Shown here: positions 12,593-23,553 of the stretch, one piece after another | Numbering within the stretch: the first letter of the stretch is position 1 | How the letters are laid out: each line of letters starts with the position of its first letter | NCBI GenBank assembly: GCA_004802725.1 | Contig: SGPM01000130.1 | Span: forward strand, 1-64,000 | Length of the DNA: 64,000 bases | Reading direction: 5' to 3' | From: Antrodiella citrinella | Lineage: Eukaryota > Basidiomycota > Agaricomycetes > Polyporales > Steccherinaceae | Notes under the pieces: generated by a model | The model's input: only the letters and a program-made list of their open reading frames with translations | Told to the model about the DNA's origin: nothing | Databases searched by the model: none | Translations under genes and position numbers: made by a program

Positions 12593-15500
12593 ATGGAGTC
12601 CGAAGAACCAGCCAGCAACAACAACCCCAACAACCCTTCCCCTCGTATCAGCCGTCTCAAGTGTTCCGTCAACAACCTATACCAACATATCAGACATCCG
12701 CACAAGTTGAAGTTCCCGAAGAAGTACAAACACAAGCAACCCTCTCATCCTCCTCCTGCACGCGACCCTCTCTCCGACTATGTCCTCGTCGACTCAGACA
12801 CCACGTTGACTTCCGATGCATCCTCTTCCTCCTCGTCCGACACGACCGTCGAAGATACGCGCTCCCTTACAATCCCTACGCCCGTCCACACGCTGAGACG
12901 CATCTCCGACCAAGACTCCCTCAGCCGTCGATGGTACACGATCAACAGCGTCAGGGAGCCTGTCCCGAGGGTTTCCAACGTCGCGATCGACGCTCGCATC
13001 TTCACCGTGCTCTCGCCACGCATGCACGCTTCCCGCGTCTTCCCTACGACCACTGTCAAAGCCATCTGCGCTCCGGCAAGAAGGGATGCCAAATATGAGG
13101 ACACTGCGGATGTAGATGAGGCTAGCATCGAGCTCATGGTTCTCGCCTCTGTCAGCCTCGACCTGTTCGTCGAAGACGTCACCGTTACATTGCAGACAGC
13201 AGCAGCCGGATCCACGGAGGTCGAAGAGTTCCTGGTGCTAGCAAGCATATATCTCAAGCCGATCGCTGAGATAGCCACCGATCAAGATCTTCCCGCCTCC
13301 ACAAGTACGACCGCATTCGACTTGGAGTGGGAGACATTCGGCTCCATCGACGCGGAGTCCATTTTCCAGGAGGATCCAATCTTCATCCTTGCCTCGGCTT
13401 CCGAGATGGAGACGTTGGACTCAGATATTTCTCTAGCAGCACCCGTCGACGAAGAATCAGCCAAGTCAGACACCGGGGACCACGTCCCGGAGCCTGCTCC
13501 CATCGACGTCCGCGCAGAGCCTCTGCCTACCTCTACATCAGCCCCGGAGCTCCGCACTTCTAAGTATACCACAATGGTGAGGCCCCTCGCCACGCCCGTC
13601 ACCCACTTTGCAGCCACAAAGTGGGAGACTCGCGAGGGAAAAGACCCTCGCCAAGCTGGCATAGTCCAAAATGCCGCCAGGTAAAGTTTGTTTCAATATC
13701 CTACTTGCGCGTTGCTGACAATGGTATGCAGCGCCGTTACGGGGATGGTCCCGCCTCCGCCTCCTCCGGGCATGCCAGCACCTCCTCCACCCCCGCCGGG
13801 AATGCTAGCACCTCCACCTCCACATTCGGGAATGCCTCCGCCCCCTCCAGGGATGCCAGTACCTCCACCCCCGCCACCAGGGATGCCTGCACCGCCGGGA
13901 TTTCTAGCGCCTCCTGACATCACCAAACAATGTCCCACATGCGCTACTACCTGCCTCAAGTGCGCCTCTGTTCCAGCTGCAGGTGGACCTCCCCCACCAC
14001 CGCCCCCACCCGGTCCACCCCCGCCTCCTCTGATCATCCCGTCCAGAAATAAGAGCGCCGACAGTGACGGTCCCACGGACGTCGCCGCCGCCATTCGCGC
14101 CAGGGCCGCCAAGTGCGCGGACGGGAACATGGGCCTCAAGGCAGTCGAGAAGACCGAAGAGGACGACGACGACGCGCCCCCGACTGATATCGCTGCCGCC
14201 ATCCGAGCGAGAGCCGCCAAGTGCAGTGACGGGTCCATGGGTCTGAAGCGCATCATCGTCGACAAGAACAACCCGGACAACATGAAGGTCACTGACATCG
14301 CGTCCGAGATCAAGCAGCGCTTCCTCAAGAAAGGTGGCTCCGGTCTACGCAACACGGGACTGGTCAAGGAGGCCTCCAATGAGAACGACGTGAGAATTGT
14401 GTTTCTTCTCGTGTTTTGTAGCGTCCTGACGTGCTGTGTTGCCGATAGCCCGCATGTCTAGCCGAATTCAAGACATTCTGGCGCGACGGTGGTCGTGGCA
14501 AGATGAAAGCAACAGACACCGTCGTCAAAGACAGTAGCTGCAAGGGCAAGGTGGTCGGCGCTGTAAGTGCTTCCCTTTGACTAAAAGTGCGGTTGTTAAG
14601 GAACATTACAGGACGATGATTCTCTTGGAGGTGGCGTCAGCAGAGCATCTGAGTCCAACGTCGGAGTAAGTACTCACTTTATACGTCGTCGAGCTCGACT
14701 GACAACAAAAGCAGAGCACGGAGGAAGGCGAAGACGATCACGTCTCCCGTCGTATGGTCCAGCTGAGGCGTACGAGATCCACTCCTGTCACGAGATCCGA
14801 ACTGGTAAGTCAAGCAATTCATCTTCGGTGACAGAAACTGACCTGCTTGTCAGTCTGAGCAGCCTGCTCAAGACAGGGAAGAAGACTACACTGGCACTCG
14901 TATGGTCGCTCTTAAGCGGAGATCGGATGTTGCAGACCAGGTATGCCTTGATATTTCTCCGCATGAAACTTCGGAACGGCTGACAGCGCTGCAGGATGCG
15001 ACTACCACCGGCGAAGAGGACGAGGAGGACGACCACATCAGCCGCCGCATGGTCACACTGAAACCGACAGTCAAACCACGTAACGTCGACGATTCTTCCT
15101 TTGAAAGCGAACAGGAGGACACCACAGCTCATCGCATGGTCACCCTCAAGGGGAGGCCCGACATCGCTGACAAGGCAGATGGCACTGCTGCCGAAGATAC
15201 CGAGGACGAAGACGACCATATCAGCCGACGCATGGTCATGCTCAAGTCCGTAGTCAAGCCTGTCATCCTCAGGCCATCTTCTGACAGCCGCCATGACGAT
15301 CAGCCTCAACGAGCGTTCGCACTCAGACCCCGCTCCAAGGACGAGACCATTCTTGACGAGGACGCTTCCGAGGATGACGGGGGCGATCACACTACCCGTC
15401 GTATGGTTGCGCTGAAACCGGCCAAACCAAGAGAGGTCGACGATTCCTCCGATCAAGAAGAGGACGATCAGCCTCGTCACGCGTTCCAGCTTAAGTCTCG

Positions 15501-16434
15501 TTCCCTCGACACTGCCGACCTCGATCAGGAGGAAGTAGAGGCAGCAGTGGACTTCAAGGCTGGACTGAAACGGGTTCAAAAGGACGACACAGTGAGTACT
15601 CCCCATGTCTGCTCTATTCAAATCGAACTCACATATATGCTCAGGACAAGCAATCCAACCAGGAAGGAGACTTCAAGGTGAGAGCACGCGACCTCGTGCA
15701 AGGGCTCAAGAAGATGCAGAGTCCTAGAGATCAAAGAGGTGAGCTCATATCACTTCACAGCCAACAAGCTTCAGAATACTGACTATATGCTATCAGCGTT
15801 TGGTAAGGATGTCACTAACATCGCGACAGGAGACATGAGAAGCGTTCTCTCCGACAAGCGTCGTGCCCACATTGACGACGCGGCCGATAAAGAGAACGCA
15901 GATGGTAAGTGCTCTCTTCTGCGTTACATCACATGGCCGTGCCTTCATAATCTTTGGACATCTCAGTCGCTTCTGACTGCAAAGTCTCACCTGTCTCGCA
16001 GACGATGTAAGTTCATCTCCACTCATATACACGATTGCATACTGACCATAACACAAAACCTCAGAGCTGCTTCCACCAAACGCCTCCGCCTTCGCAACCC
16101 CCCCGCCACAGAGTCCACGTCCAACCCCTTCAAAGCCCTCGTCAAGAAATTCAAGATCCCCGAGCTCCCCCCCTCCTCCGGCGCCACCACCAAGATGCAG
16201 CGCGACCTTGCCGCCCTGCGCCACATGGGCAGAGTCGGCAAGGGCAGCACTGTCCTGGCCAACAGTCGCGTGTTTGGAGGTACAGCGGATGCGAATGCGG
16301 GTGCGGAGGATTATGAGGGTGGGATGTCATTGCATTGTGTTGAGCTTTTAGAGAGGATGAGGATGAGGAAGAACCAGGAGGAAGATGTCGATGCGAGCGC
16401 GAGTGTGAGCGTGGTCATTGATGAGGTGGATTGA
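12593..16434 (+). CDS. Proline-rich, WH2-like protein with acidic/RRMVxLK repeat array
   Basis: Start chosen at 12593 (CAACATGG context), N-terminus MESEEPASNNNP. Eleven exons fit: 12593-13680, 13732-14389, 14449-14562, 14612-14665, 14715-14804, 14854-14940, 14995-15591, 15645-15738, 15830-15904, 15967-16006, 16065-16434; total 3267 nt, 1088 residues. Parts in order: unstructured N-terminal half rich in Ser/Asp/Val; FH1/verprolin-like polyproline (PPPPPPGMPAPPPPPPGM and similar) at about 367-455; three helices of WH2-like shape at about 475-560 (TDVAAAIRARAAK, TDIAAAIRARAAK, TDIASEIKQRFLKK); then about eight copies of an acidic stretch ending in RRMVxLK or a variant at about 645-880; two basic-amphipathic segments (FKAGLKRVQK, RDLVQGLKKMQ); C-terminal NPFKALVKKFKIPELP. 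The polyproline and WH2-like parts suggest actin/profilin binding; no FH2 or VCA domain is present. I do not recognise the family. Confidence 0.78.
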
Positions 16435-16499
16435 GACGCATATATGCTGTGGACTTTTGAGCACACGGCGGTTTCGGATTGGATATGGACTGGACTCTT

Positions 16500-16630
16500 A
16501 CATACCATTGGTTGGGACATTCTGTTTCTTCTCGTGACTGACTGGATATTCTTGTACTACCCTTGCTTGGGACGTTCTGTTTGACTGCTTGTATCTTCTC
16601 GTACATACCCTTGGTTGGGACGCCTGTTTC
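16500..16630 (+). repeat. Three imperfect repeats downstream of the WH2-like gene
   Basis: Units at 16500-16528, 16556-16582 and 16602-16630 share TACC.TTG.TTGGGAC followed by TCTGTTT or CTGTTT, with TTCTCGT between them. They lie in the likely 3' UTR. The rest of 16435-17728 holds no supported gene; ORF 16709-17251 lacks family content. A purine-rich block with GAGT units lies at about 17380-17440. Confidence 0.55.
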
Positions 16631-17728
16631 TATAGCCTCGTCTGTTTGAATCGACTCTAGATATCTTTTCGCACTGCAGGACTTTATATATCGTATCAGC
16701 TTGGTCTTATGGATTTGGATTCGTACCACTCATCTTCAAGCGGCCAGTTTCGTCTCTTCTGCTTCCTACATGACATTCTGTGCGCATACAAGCAGATTTC
16801 AAGGCGATATAATATCCGTACTGTTGGGACACAGACCAGCGGGCAAGCTCAGATATCAAGTGAAGGCTTCGCGTCGCGCGACTTGGGGGTCAGAGGCACA
16901 CGAATCCACCTCGCACTCGTCGGCATCGTTGAAGGCGTTGACCAGAATAGGCAGAAAAGCGACACACCCGGAAAAGCTGTCGTGGTAGTAGAGAGAAAAG
17001 AGAGGGGGAGATGGTGGAAGAGAGCAAGGACACGGTTAAACTGGAGCTCAAAATCCGACGCGTACGATGACATCATCATCACCCTCCTCAAACCTCGCAA
17101 TATTAATGACTTTCAAATAATCCACTGCATATATAGACGCAAGTGTGATGTCAGTAAAGAACCCGGTCAAAACCGCACGAAAAGGAACAAATGGAATAAG
17201 TTCAGTGTAGCTCAACAAAACCGAAACAGCTCAGAACGAATAAAAAAATAAAATCAAAAAGGCTAACTAGTCTTGAAGAAAACGCAGAATTAAGCACTAA
17301 AAATGGGTCGAACGAATGAGAGTAAGCAGGTGGATGACGATATCCTAAGAACCTAGGAGCCCAAGAACGAGTGAGTGAGTGAGCGAACGCGGAGGGGGCG
17401 CGAGGTGGGAGAGGGAGGTGAGGGAGGTGGTGGGAGATCCAATCCCCCAGTACTAAGTAGTATTACTTACGGTAAGGGACATACTATCGCACAGGAAGAA
17501 TTAAGAACTGTTGAGGGAGAGAGACAATGGACAAGAATAACCCCTCCAAACGGACCCAGTCGCGTCGGTCAGATTTTCGTATGTACAAATACACACAAAA
17601 GGTTTCAGTCAGTCAGTCGTTCGTTAGCATCGTCAACGCACGCTTACGAGTCACGAGTGGGGTTGAGAGAACGAGGTGGGAAGAGATGGCGGTGGTGGCG
17701 ATCAGGTCGTAAGCTTGATACAAAGAGC

Positions 17729-19429
17729 CTAGTCGACGTCGATTTTGAAGGACGTGACCTGAGGGAGATACGCCGCGCCAGCGAGGTCGAGGATATGCAC
17801 GTCCTCAAAGACCTCGAGTGCATTGAACCCGCCGAAGATGAACAACCGGCTGTCCGCAATAAGGCTCGTGTGGTACCCGCGGGGGACAGGGGGCTTGCCG
17901 GCCACAGTCCGTGATTCAAACGCCAGGGCGACTGAAGCAAACAACGTCAGTATGCACGCGGGACCGACAGAGGTGAGAGAATGTACGTACCGAGGTTGAA
18001 CAGGAGAAGGTCGGACGTGTACTGGGTACCGTCGTGTCCGCCCCAAATAAACAGGTAAGACCCGACTTGCGTGGCTGAATGTGACAGCCGTCGGTGCACG
18101 ACGTCCAGTCTAACCTCACTCCATACCAACGAATCTGCTCCGCCGCGTCAGGAAAATAGGAATCCGCGAAAAAAGTGTTTAGCACGCACCCAAATTCAGG
18201 CACCAAATATCCGAGAAGCACTCCCTTCCGTCACTTCCACCCATGATCACCATCACGTTCCCCACCAAGTTCGCAGTATGGTATCCCCGCGCTGTCGGCT
18301 TCCGGCCTTTCGTCTCCAGCTCCTCCCATTTCATCTTCTCCACGCTCACGCCGACGTCCAATGTCCACAGATCATTCAACGCCTGCGTCCCGTTCCCGCC
18401 GCCGAAGATGTACACTCTGTTGCGGTAGAACACCGCGGTGTGTGCGCGTCGTGGGGGAGGCAACTTGCTGTCTTTGGGCAGTCGAGGTTGTTGCCAGCGC
18501 CGCGTGATCGTGTCGAGAATGTACACGTCGTTCCGGTACACAGGGCCCTCGCCGCCGCCGAAGAAAACGAGTCGACGGTCAACCAGAGTCGCCGTATGCG
18601 CACGACAGGGTGGTGGGATGTCCCCGTACATGTCTGGATGGCTCCACTGCATCGTCTCTGTAATTTAAACATGAGAACAATAAACGAAGGCGATCGAATG
18701 AATCACGCACCTGTATTGAAACACCAGACGTCTCTCCAACACGCCCGCTCGTCGCACCCACCAAACACCCACTGCGATATTGTCGATCAAAGTCATACTG
18801 TGCGCCCTCATCCCGCTCGCCGGCCGTCACCCCATACACCGGAGCCCGACTCCAATGCATCACGTCGCCGGCGCAGGCTGAGTGTCCCTCAGCGGCATCG
18901 ACGGGTACGCCTTGACCCTTGTCCGCGGGTCGCCCTTGCTGGCCTCCGCGTGCTGATGTCGCCTGCTGCTGCTCTTCGCCTCTTTCCCTCCGTCGCGCGT
19001 CGACCGCTCCCGGATCGATCCCATGGGTGATTTTGATCGTGTCTTCTGCTGGATCAGGGCTGTCGCGGAGCCGTTGACGGGACTGGCGACCGCTGTGGGT
19101 GTCGTTGCTCCAGAGTCGAATTGAGGGCCCAGGGAGCTCGCTGAAGATGTGCGCAGGGTAGAGGGATTGCGTGGTCCTATCGGGGGGCGGGAGGGAGATA
19201 CAACGCTGGCAAGGCTGGACGTGGAAGCAGCGGGTCCTGGGGACGAGCTGGCTACAGACGATGAGCCTTTGAAGGTGGAGGTTGAGCCGGACATGGAAGG
19301 GTGGATGTAGAGCGAGTTGGGATGAGGGCTGCTTCTGCCGCCCGAAGTTGAGACGATGATATCTTCTGGGACATCGCCAAGTGCCGTAAACCTGGGTGAG
19401 TCGAGTCCACCGACCGCTGAGGACGGCAT
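17729..19429 (-). CDS. Kelch-repeat beta-propeller protein (with apparent frame disruptions)
   Basis: The start at 19429 gives a Ser-rich N-terminal region of about 185 residues (MPSSAVGGLDSPRF...). Kelch blades follow: VFGGCDERACWRDVWCFNT, then ETMQWSHPDMYGD, RAHTATLVDRRLVFFGGG, NDVYILDTITRRWQQP, RAHTAVFYRNRVYIFGGG, NDLWTLDV, ARGYHTANLVGNVMVIMGGS, SDIWCLNL, SHSATQVGSYLFIWGGHDG, SDLLLFNL, RGYHTSLIADSRLFIFGG, FEDVHILDL, ending YLPQVTSFKIDVD at 17729. Three introns are visible: about 18710-18660, at about 18190-18130, and about 17993-17933. Between about 18890 and 18775 the frame is broken three times by single G differences (see findings). If these are sequencing errors the gene is intact. A scaffold role at cell poles, as for Tea1/Ral2 relatives, is only a family-level guess. 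Confidence 0.8.
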
Positions 19430-20088
19430 GGTGCGTGGTGCTTATGGGGAGCGCCTCTGTGTGTAATTATGAGATGGAAATGAATGAGGCGGAAAGGTTA
19501 GAAGAGGGTGCTTACTGTCAGAGTTAATATCCGCTTTTGCGGTGATTGCGAAGTGACTTGCAACAGACCGTTGGATAAGAAAGAGCAACGACGAGAGCGA
19601 CGAGGAAGAGGAAGAAGGAGATGAGGCAAGCGATGGACAGCTGAGACTTGGCTGAGATGAAGAGCAAGGCGGCAAGCCTTCTCTACAAATTACGACAACC
19701 GCTAGAACCAGGCACCGGCGCTAGCAGTCGGCGAGTGAAAAACGTGGCATGCACCGGGTGATTGGTAGATCTACAAACCACGCACACTGGGGCGATACCA
19801 TGGTCGTATTCCTGAAGTATATTTTGCAGACCGCAGTGAAATCGCAGTCTTTTTTGGAGATAAAATGAGGAAGACAGCAAAGGAGGAAAAACAGGTGTCG
19901 GGGTTTGAAATCGGCTACGTGACGTTACGATCACGTGCGGTGACCATCCGTGTCTGTGACGGTGACATCACGGAAAGCGATGGAGCGAGTCTCTGCCGTC
20001 GACCCCGACGTCAAGTCTCTTTCGGTCCCAAGAACGATGGCCGACTCCTCTTTACTCGCTCGTCGTCTCCCTCCATCTCATCATCACG
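19430..20088. promoter_or_regulatory. Divergent promoter region with E-box and CRE-like sites
   Basis: This 659-bp interval separates the divergent starts of the kelch gene (19429, minus) and the repeat protein (20089, plus). CACGTG lies at 19932-19937 and a CRE-like TGACATCA at 19963-19970. A minus ORF (19442-19675) rich in Ser/Leu is best seen as 5' UTR. Function of the sites is inference. Confidence 0.4.
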
Positions 20089-21213
20089 ATGCGCACGGAC
20101 ATAACTGCCGCGCCGCAGATGAAAAATGCATCGAAACATGCAAAGGAAGGCGCAGATGAAGTCGCGAAACGATTGGACATCATCTGGGATTCCATCGGTC
20201 AATGTGCGTATTTCATCTTGTAGTGTCCTTCACCGTTTCTAATGCCTGTTGTTATTCCAGCCGAAGCGCGTAAAATCATGTCGGAACAGCATAAACTGCT
20301 CGCGTTTCGACCTCCAGGAGATTCTCTGGCTGCTCATGCCCAATTGGCTGCAGCAAAACATCCTGTATCTTCTGATCCTATGCCCGTGGATATTTTGAAG
20401 CGCGTCGCGAAGGTGGATGCTGAACGCATTCTGTACGTCGCATATATCTTCTTGACATGTTCATAATCTCATGATCTCATTCCTAAGAGCGCAACGGAAC
20501 CCTACCACTGCCGATAGACAGTCTCCACTGTTAGAGATTGACGTGAATATGATAACCAAAGGTACATATCTACTCCTCCCGAAACACAACTTTAAATCTC
20601 AATGTGGCTCTGCTAGGCGATGCCCGTTTGTTGATGTCATTTCAACATCATGCTCTGGGCTACCGTCCTCCTCCTGATTCCCTGGCTGCAAAAGCCCAAG
20701 CATCCATACAGCGCAAATCTTCAAGTGGTTCTGCTGCCGCTGAAGAACAGCCAATAGAAGAAACATTATTGAGGGAAGCGGCGTACCGTGACGCGTCCAG
20801 ATTAAAGTACGCGAGATATTTACACACTGTTCCATTGTCTTATCTTCTGTCATTGCTACAGGGCTTTGCGGACACCCGAACGCACATCCGACGCAGCTAC
20901 CTCGGAAGACACTACAGAGGCTCGACATAGCCCATCAACCGATTCGACGCCAACAGAACGCCCATCTCGCGCACGCAAACACCGACGCAGGAAACGACCC
21001 CGTCGACCTCGAGCACCGACGTCTGACCCTATATTAACCGCTTCAGTGCCCAGCTCCTCGCAGTCCGCCTCAGGTTCAGATACGCTGTCTCCGTCTCCGT
21101 CTACACCACCGACGTCTGATACTGACGCCACACCGCCGCCGCCGATGTTTCGGATGGAGACGTCGGACTCGTTGGAGATCATTGGGGATGTTTTGCTCCC
21201 GAATAGCTTGTAG
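20089..21213 (+). CDS. Unknown protein with duplicated RPPxDSLAAxAQ domain
   Basis: Five exons fit splice signals and phase: 20089-20203, 20261-20432, 20488-20561, 20617-20806, 20862-21213; 903 nt, 300 residues. Two homologous segments of about 60 residues are visible. The first begins EARKIMSEQHKLLAFRPPGD and the second DARLLMSFQHHALGYRPPPD; both continue SLAAxAQ. About 25-35 residues on they share a tail, VDAERILRAQRNP and RDASRLKALRTP. The C-terminal third is low complexity: basic (RARKHRRRKRPRRPR, a possible nuclear localisation signal), then Ser/Pro/Thr-rich, ending SLEIIGDVLLPNSL. I do not recognise the family. No signal peptide or membrane segment. The spacing and content of the repeats suggest helical hairpins such as a MIT- or TPR-like fold, which is a guess. 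Confidence 0.72.
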
Positions 21214-21847
21214 AGCGTTGTTTTATTGATATACCTGTATAGACTGTACATCTGCATGGTGTAAGCGCATCTGTATATTGTGAGTGTCACTGTCGCCTAT
21301 GATCATCTTCGATGGCTGAATTTACACCGACGCAGAATTGAAGTCCTGCGTGTTATACTACAACTTGCCTATTCGAATCCTCGGCAAAATCTGCATAGCA
21401 GTATCGCGGAAGTCTCATTCACACCATATACTGGACCGATACGATCGTGCACCGGCTTGACGGTCAAGGGACCACGACGGAATGAAACATTGATTTGGAT
21501 ACGTGGCCCCAATGAACGCTCTGGTTTCGGACTATACATGCTTTCACGCAGATGCTGGCAGAGATAGCTCTTACATAATATTCTCCAGCGACACGAAGTT
21601 GGATGGTCGAGATTGAAATTCAATGTGCGTGTTCGATAGTGAGCCTCGAAATGAAGTCTGATTTCGTTTGCGTTTTACAGGACTACTTGTGCTACTCGGA
21701 GTGCGTCACTATGCCTGAGCAACGCATTGCAGCGCGGTCAAGATTCATCAGACCCGAGAACGAAGAGTTTTTTTTGAAACGTGCTGTGGCAAAGTGGATG
21801 ATCACGGTTAGTATGTCTGAAGAGCAGAGAGTGAGAACGTACTTACA

Positions 21848-21866
21848 GGGGGGAGACCCCCCCCCC
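21848..21866. repeat. G6-AGA-C10 inverted repeat
   Basis: GGGGGG AGA CCCCCCCCCC could form a hairpin and is prone to slippage. The surrounding interval 21214-22054 has only short ORFs without recognisable content; I see no gene in it. Confidence 0.5.
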
Positions 21867-22054
21867 AACAGGTCTCGCTATCTTGAGGTCAAAAGCTGAG
21901 GAAGAAAATCTGGTCAGCGCGCAACCGCCTCGGTCCCACCAGGGGACACGAGGATGACCGGGATCACCATTCCCAACAACAATCCACTCCACGGCAGAAC
22001 ATCGCAAGGCAGTCACAACTGAAGAGAATAAGACACTCGCCCTGGACCATCCAC

Positions 22055-22309
22055 TCAGATCCCCCGATACTTCACATCCTCAAACGTCGCCGCCAGCGAC
22101 AACGGGATCAAATGCGTCTCGAGCATATGCGTGTGGAAGTCGGGGATCGGCTTGTCCGCGACACGAGGCTGCGAAGAGATTTTTGGTTGGAGGAGGTGAA
22201 GGGAGCGGTAGACGATGTCGGGACGCGATTGGGCTTCGGCCAGCGAGAGCTTGACGCGGTTGGAGGGATTGGGGCGACGCATGGCGTTCGAGCGGGCGAG
22301 GTCTGACAT
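22055..22309 (-). CDS. Small conserved-looking hypothetical protein (84 aa)
   Basis: A single open frame starts MSDLARSNAMRRPNPSNRVK and ends ATFEDVKYRGI. Composition is protein-like: Arg/Pro-rich N-terminus, helix-prone LSLAEAQSRPDIVYRSLHLL, then PIPDFHTHMLETHLIPLSL. No signal peptide, membrane helix or known motif. The basic, acid-poor N-terminus could serve mitochondrial import, which is speculation. An intron to an upstream exon is not needed. From 22310 to 22718 I see no other gene. Confidence 0.5.
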   Translation of the reverse strand: MSDLARSNAMRRPNPSNRVKLSLAEAQSRPDIVYRSLHLLQPKISSQPRVADKPIPDFHTHMLETHLIPLSLAATFEDVKYRGI

Positions 22310-22718
22310 TTTTGTGGATGTGGATGTGGGGTGGAGGTATGAGAGTAAGTAAGGAAGCGGATGACGTGGGGTTGGGTTAGGTTATATGCGGTTTGGGGCT
22401 GGAGGCTGACTTCTTCTCCATTGTCCGCAGAGGCTACCTGTACGGGTCCGCACGTAGTTGCGATCCAGACCGACGCTGGATGACGATTCCTGTCTGACAC
22501 AAGGTATTGTAAATTGCAAGTACAGTCGTTACAGCGATTGTGGGTCATTGGTCATGCTCGGTGAACAACGACGACAGTACCTTGTCCTGTCGATCTAACT
22601 GAAGTTGTTGACTTGTCTAGCACAGCAACCCCTTTGGATTGGCTCCGTCTCAGCTCGAGATTCGGGGGTGCGGTTGTGTCAAAAGGCCAAAATGGTATCA
22701 CCAACGGGGATCTCACGG

Positions 22719-23119
22719 TCAAGCACCTTTTGGAAGTGCTGGATGAAGAGACCCGTCAATGACGATATGCCTACGGGCTCCTCTCCCAAGGACATCCATG
22801 TCATTTTCGAGCATCTTGATGAGGTACTCTGGATGCAATCTATCCAGCTGCTCTAGTTCCTGCTTTGAGAGCTTCGATAAATGTAGTAGTTGCCACTTGG
22901 GACGCCCCACTGGCAAACGCTGTTCGGTGGATGCGACTTAGTGAGCAGCACCCGCGGTCGTTCTTCGATCGACGTCGAGATGTCAATTGCAAGTTGTCGC
23001 ATCTGAATCGTGACCTGTTCGACAGTGGATGATCCTTGAGTGGTCATCTCTGTCGTCTTGCGAGTGGCGGGGTCTGAAGAGCTGAAGGCTGAAGCAGGGT
23101 GATGGAAAAAGAGCGACAA
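22719..23119 (-). CDS. Hypothetical small protein, two exons
   Basis: Exon 1 starts at 23119 (MSLFFHHPASAFSSSDPATR) and contains VEQVTIQMRQLAIDISTSIE. A donor GTGCTG near 22963 and acceptor CCCAAG near 22900 would join it in frame to WQLLHLSKLSKQELEQLDRL, ending HPALPKGA at 22719; this gives about 115 residues. The second exon is helical and charged (HPEYLIKMLENDMDVLGRG). The donor is weak, so the join is uncertain. I do not recognise the family. Confidence 0.4.
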
Positions 23120-23553
23120 TGAGAAAAAAGCGTGTCATTCACCGACTGACGTAAATTATTTACCTTCGAGGACGCCTCGCGGTTCAGCGCATACGTGATC
23201 ATCAATATCTAGTAAACATGTTTATTCCGAGTCAGAGCATCTCGGTCGAGTCTTATGACCTCGTTTCAGCCTTGCTCCTGTGGTATGGCCAGACGAAGGT
23301 GCTCCTCGAGGTTACACAAAGTTTGGCGCTCCTGAACTTGATGCGGCTTCGCAGGACGGGTGGATAGGTGAGACCGGTGGGAATTGAGCACTCTGTTTTT
23401 AGAGATCAAGTATATTACTGTTGGGGATCGTATCAGTACGAAGAAGTGAGATGGAGGAGACGCACTGGAGATGCTTGAATCGATTTCACGTCAACAAAGC
23501 GAAGCGTACCACGTAATACTACATAGGCGCATTGGTCTACAAGGCGATTGTGC

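Noticed and set aside
12778..14379. Long minus-strand ORFs (166 and 228 residues) opposite the WH2-like gene
   Set aside because: They are antisense shadows of GC-biased coding exons; the Gly-rich one is the complement of the polyproline block.
16709..17251. 180-residue ORF on the plus strand
   Set aside because: Basic, patternless sequence in the space between two convergent genes; no splice-supported partner exon.
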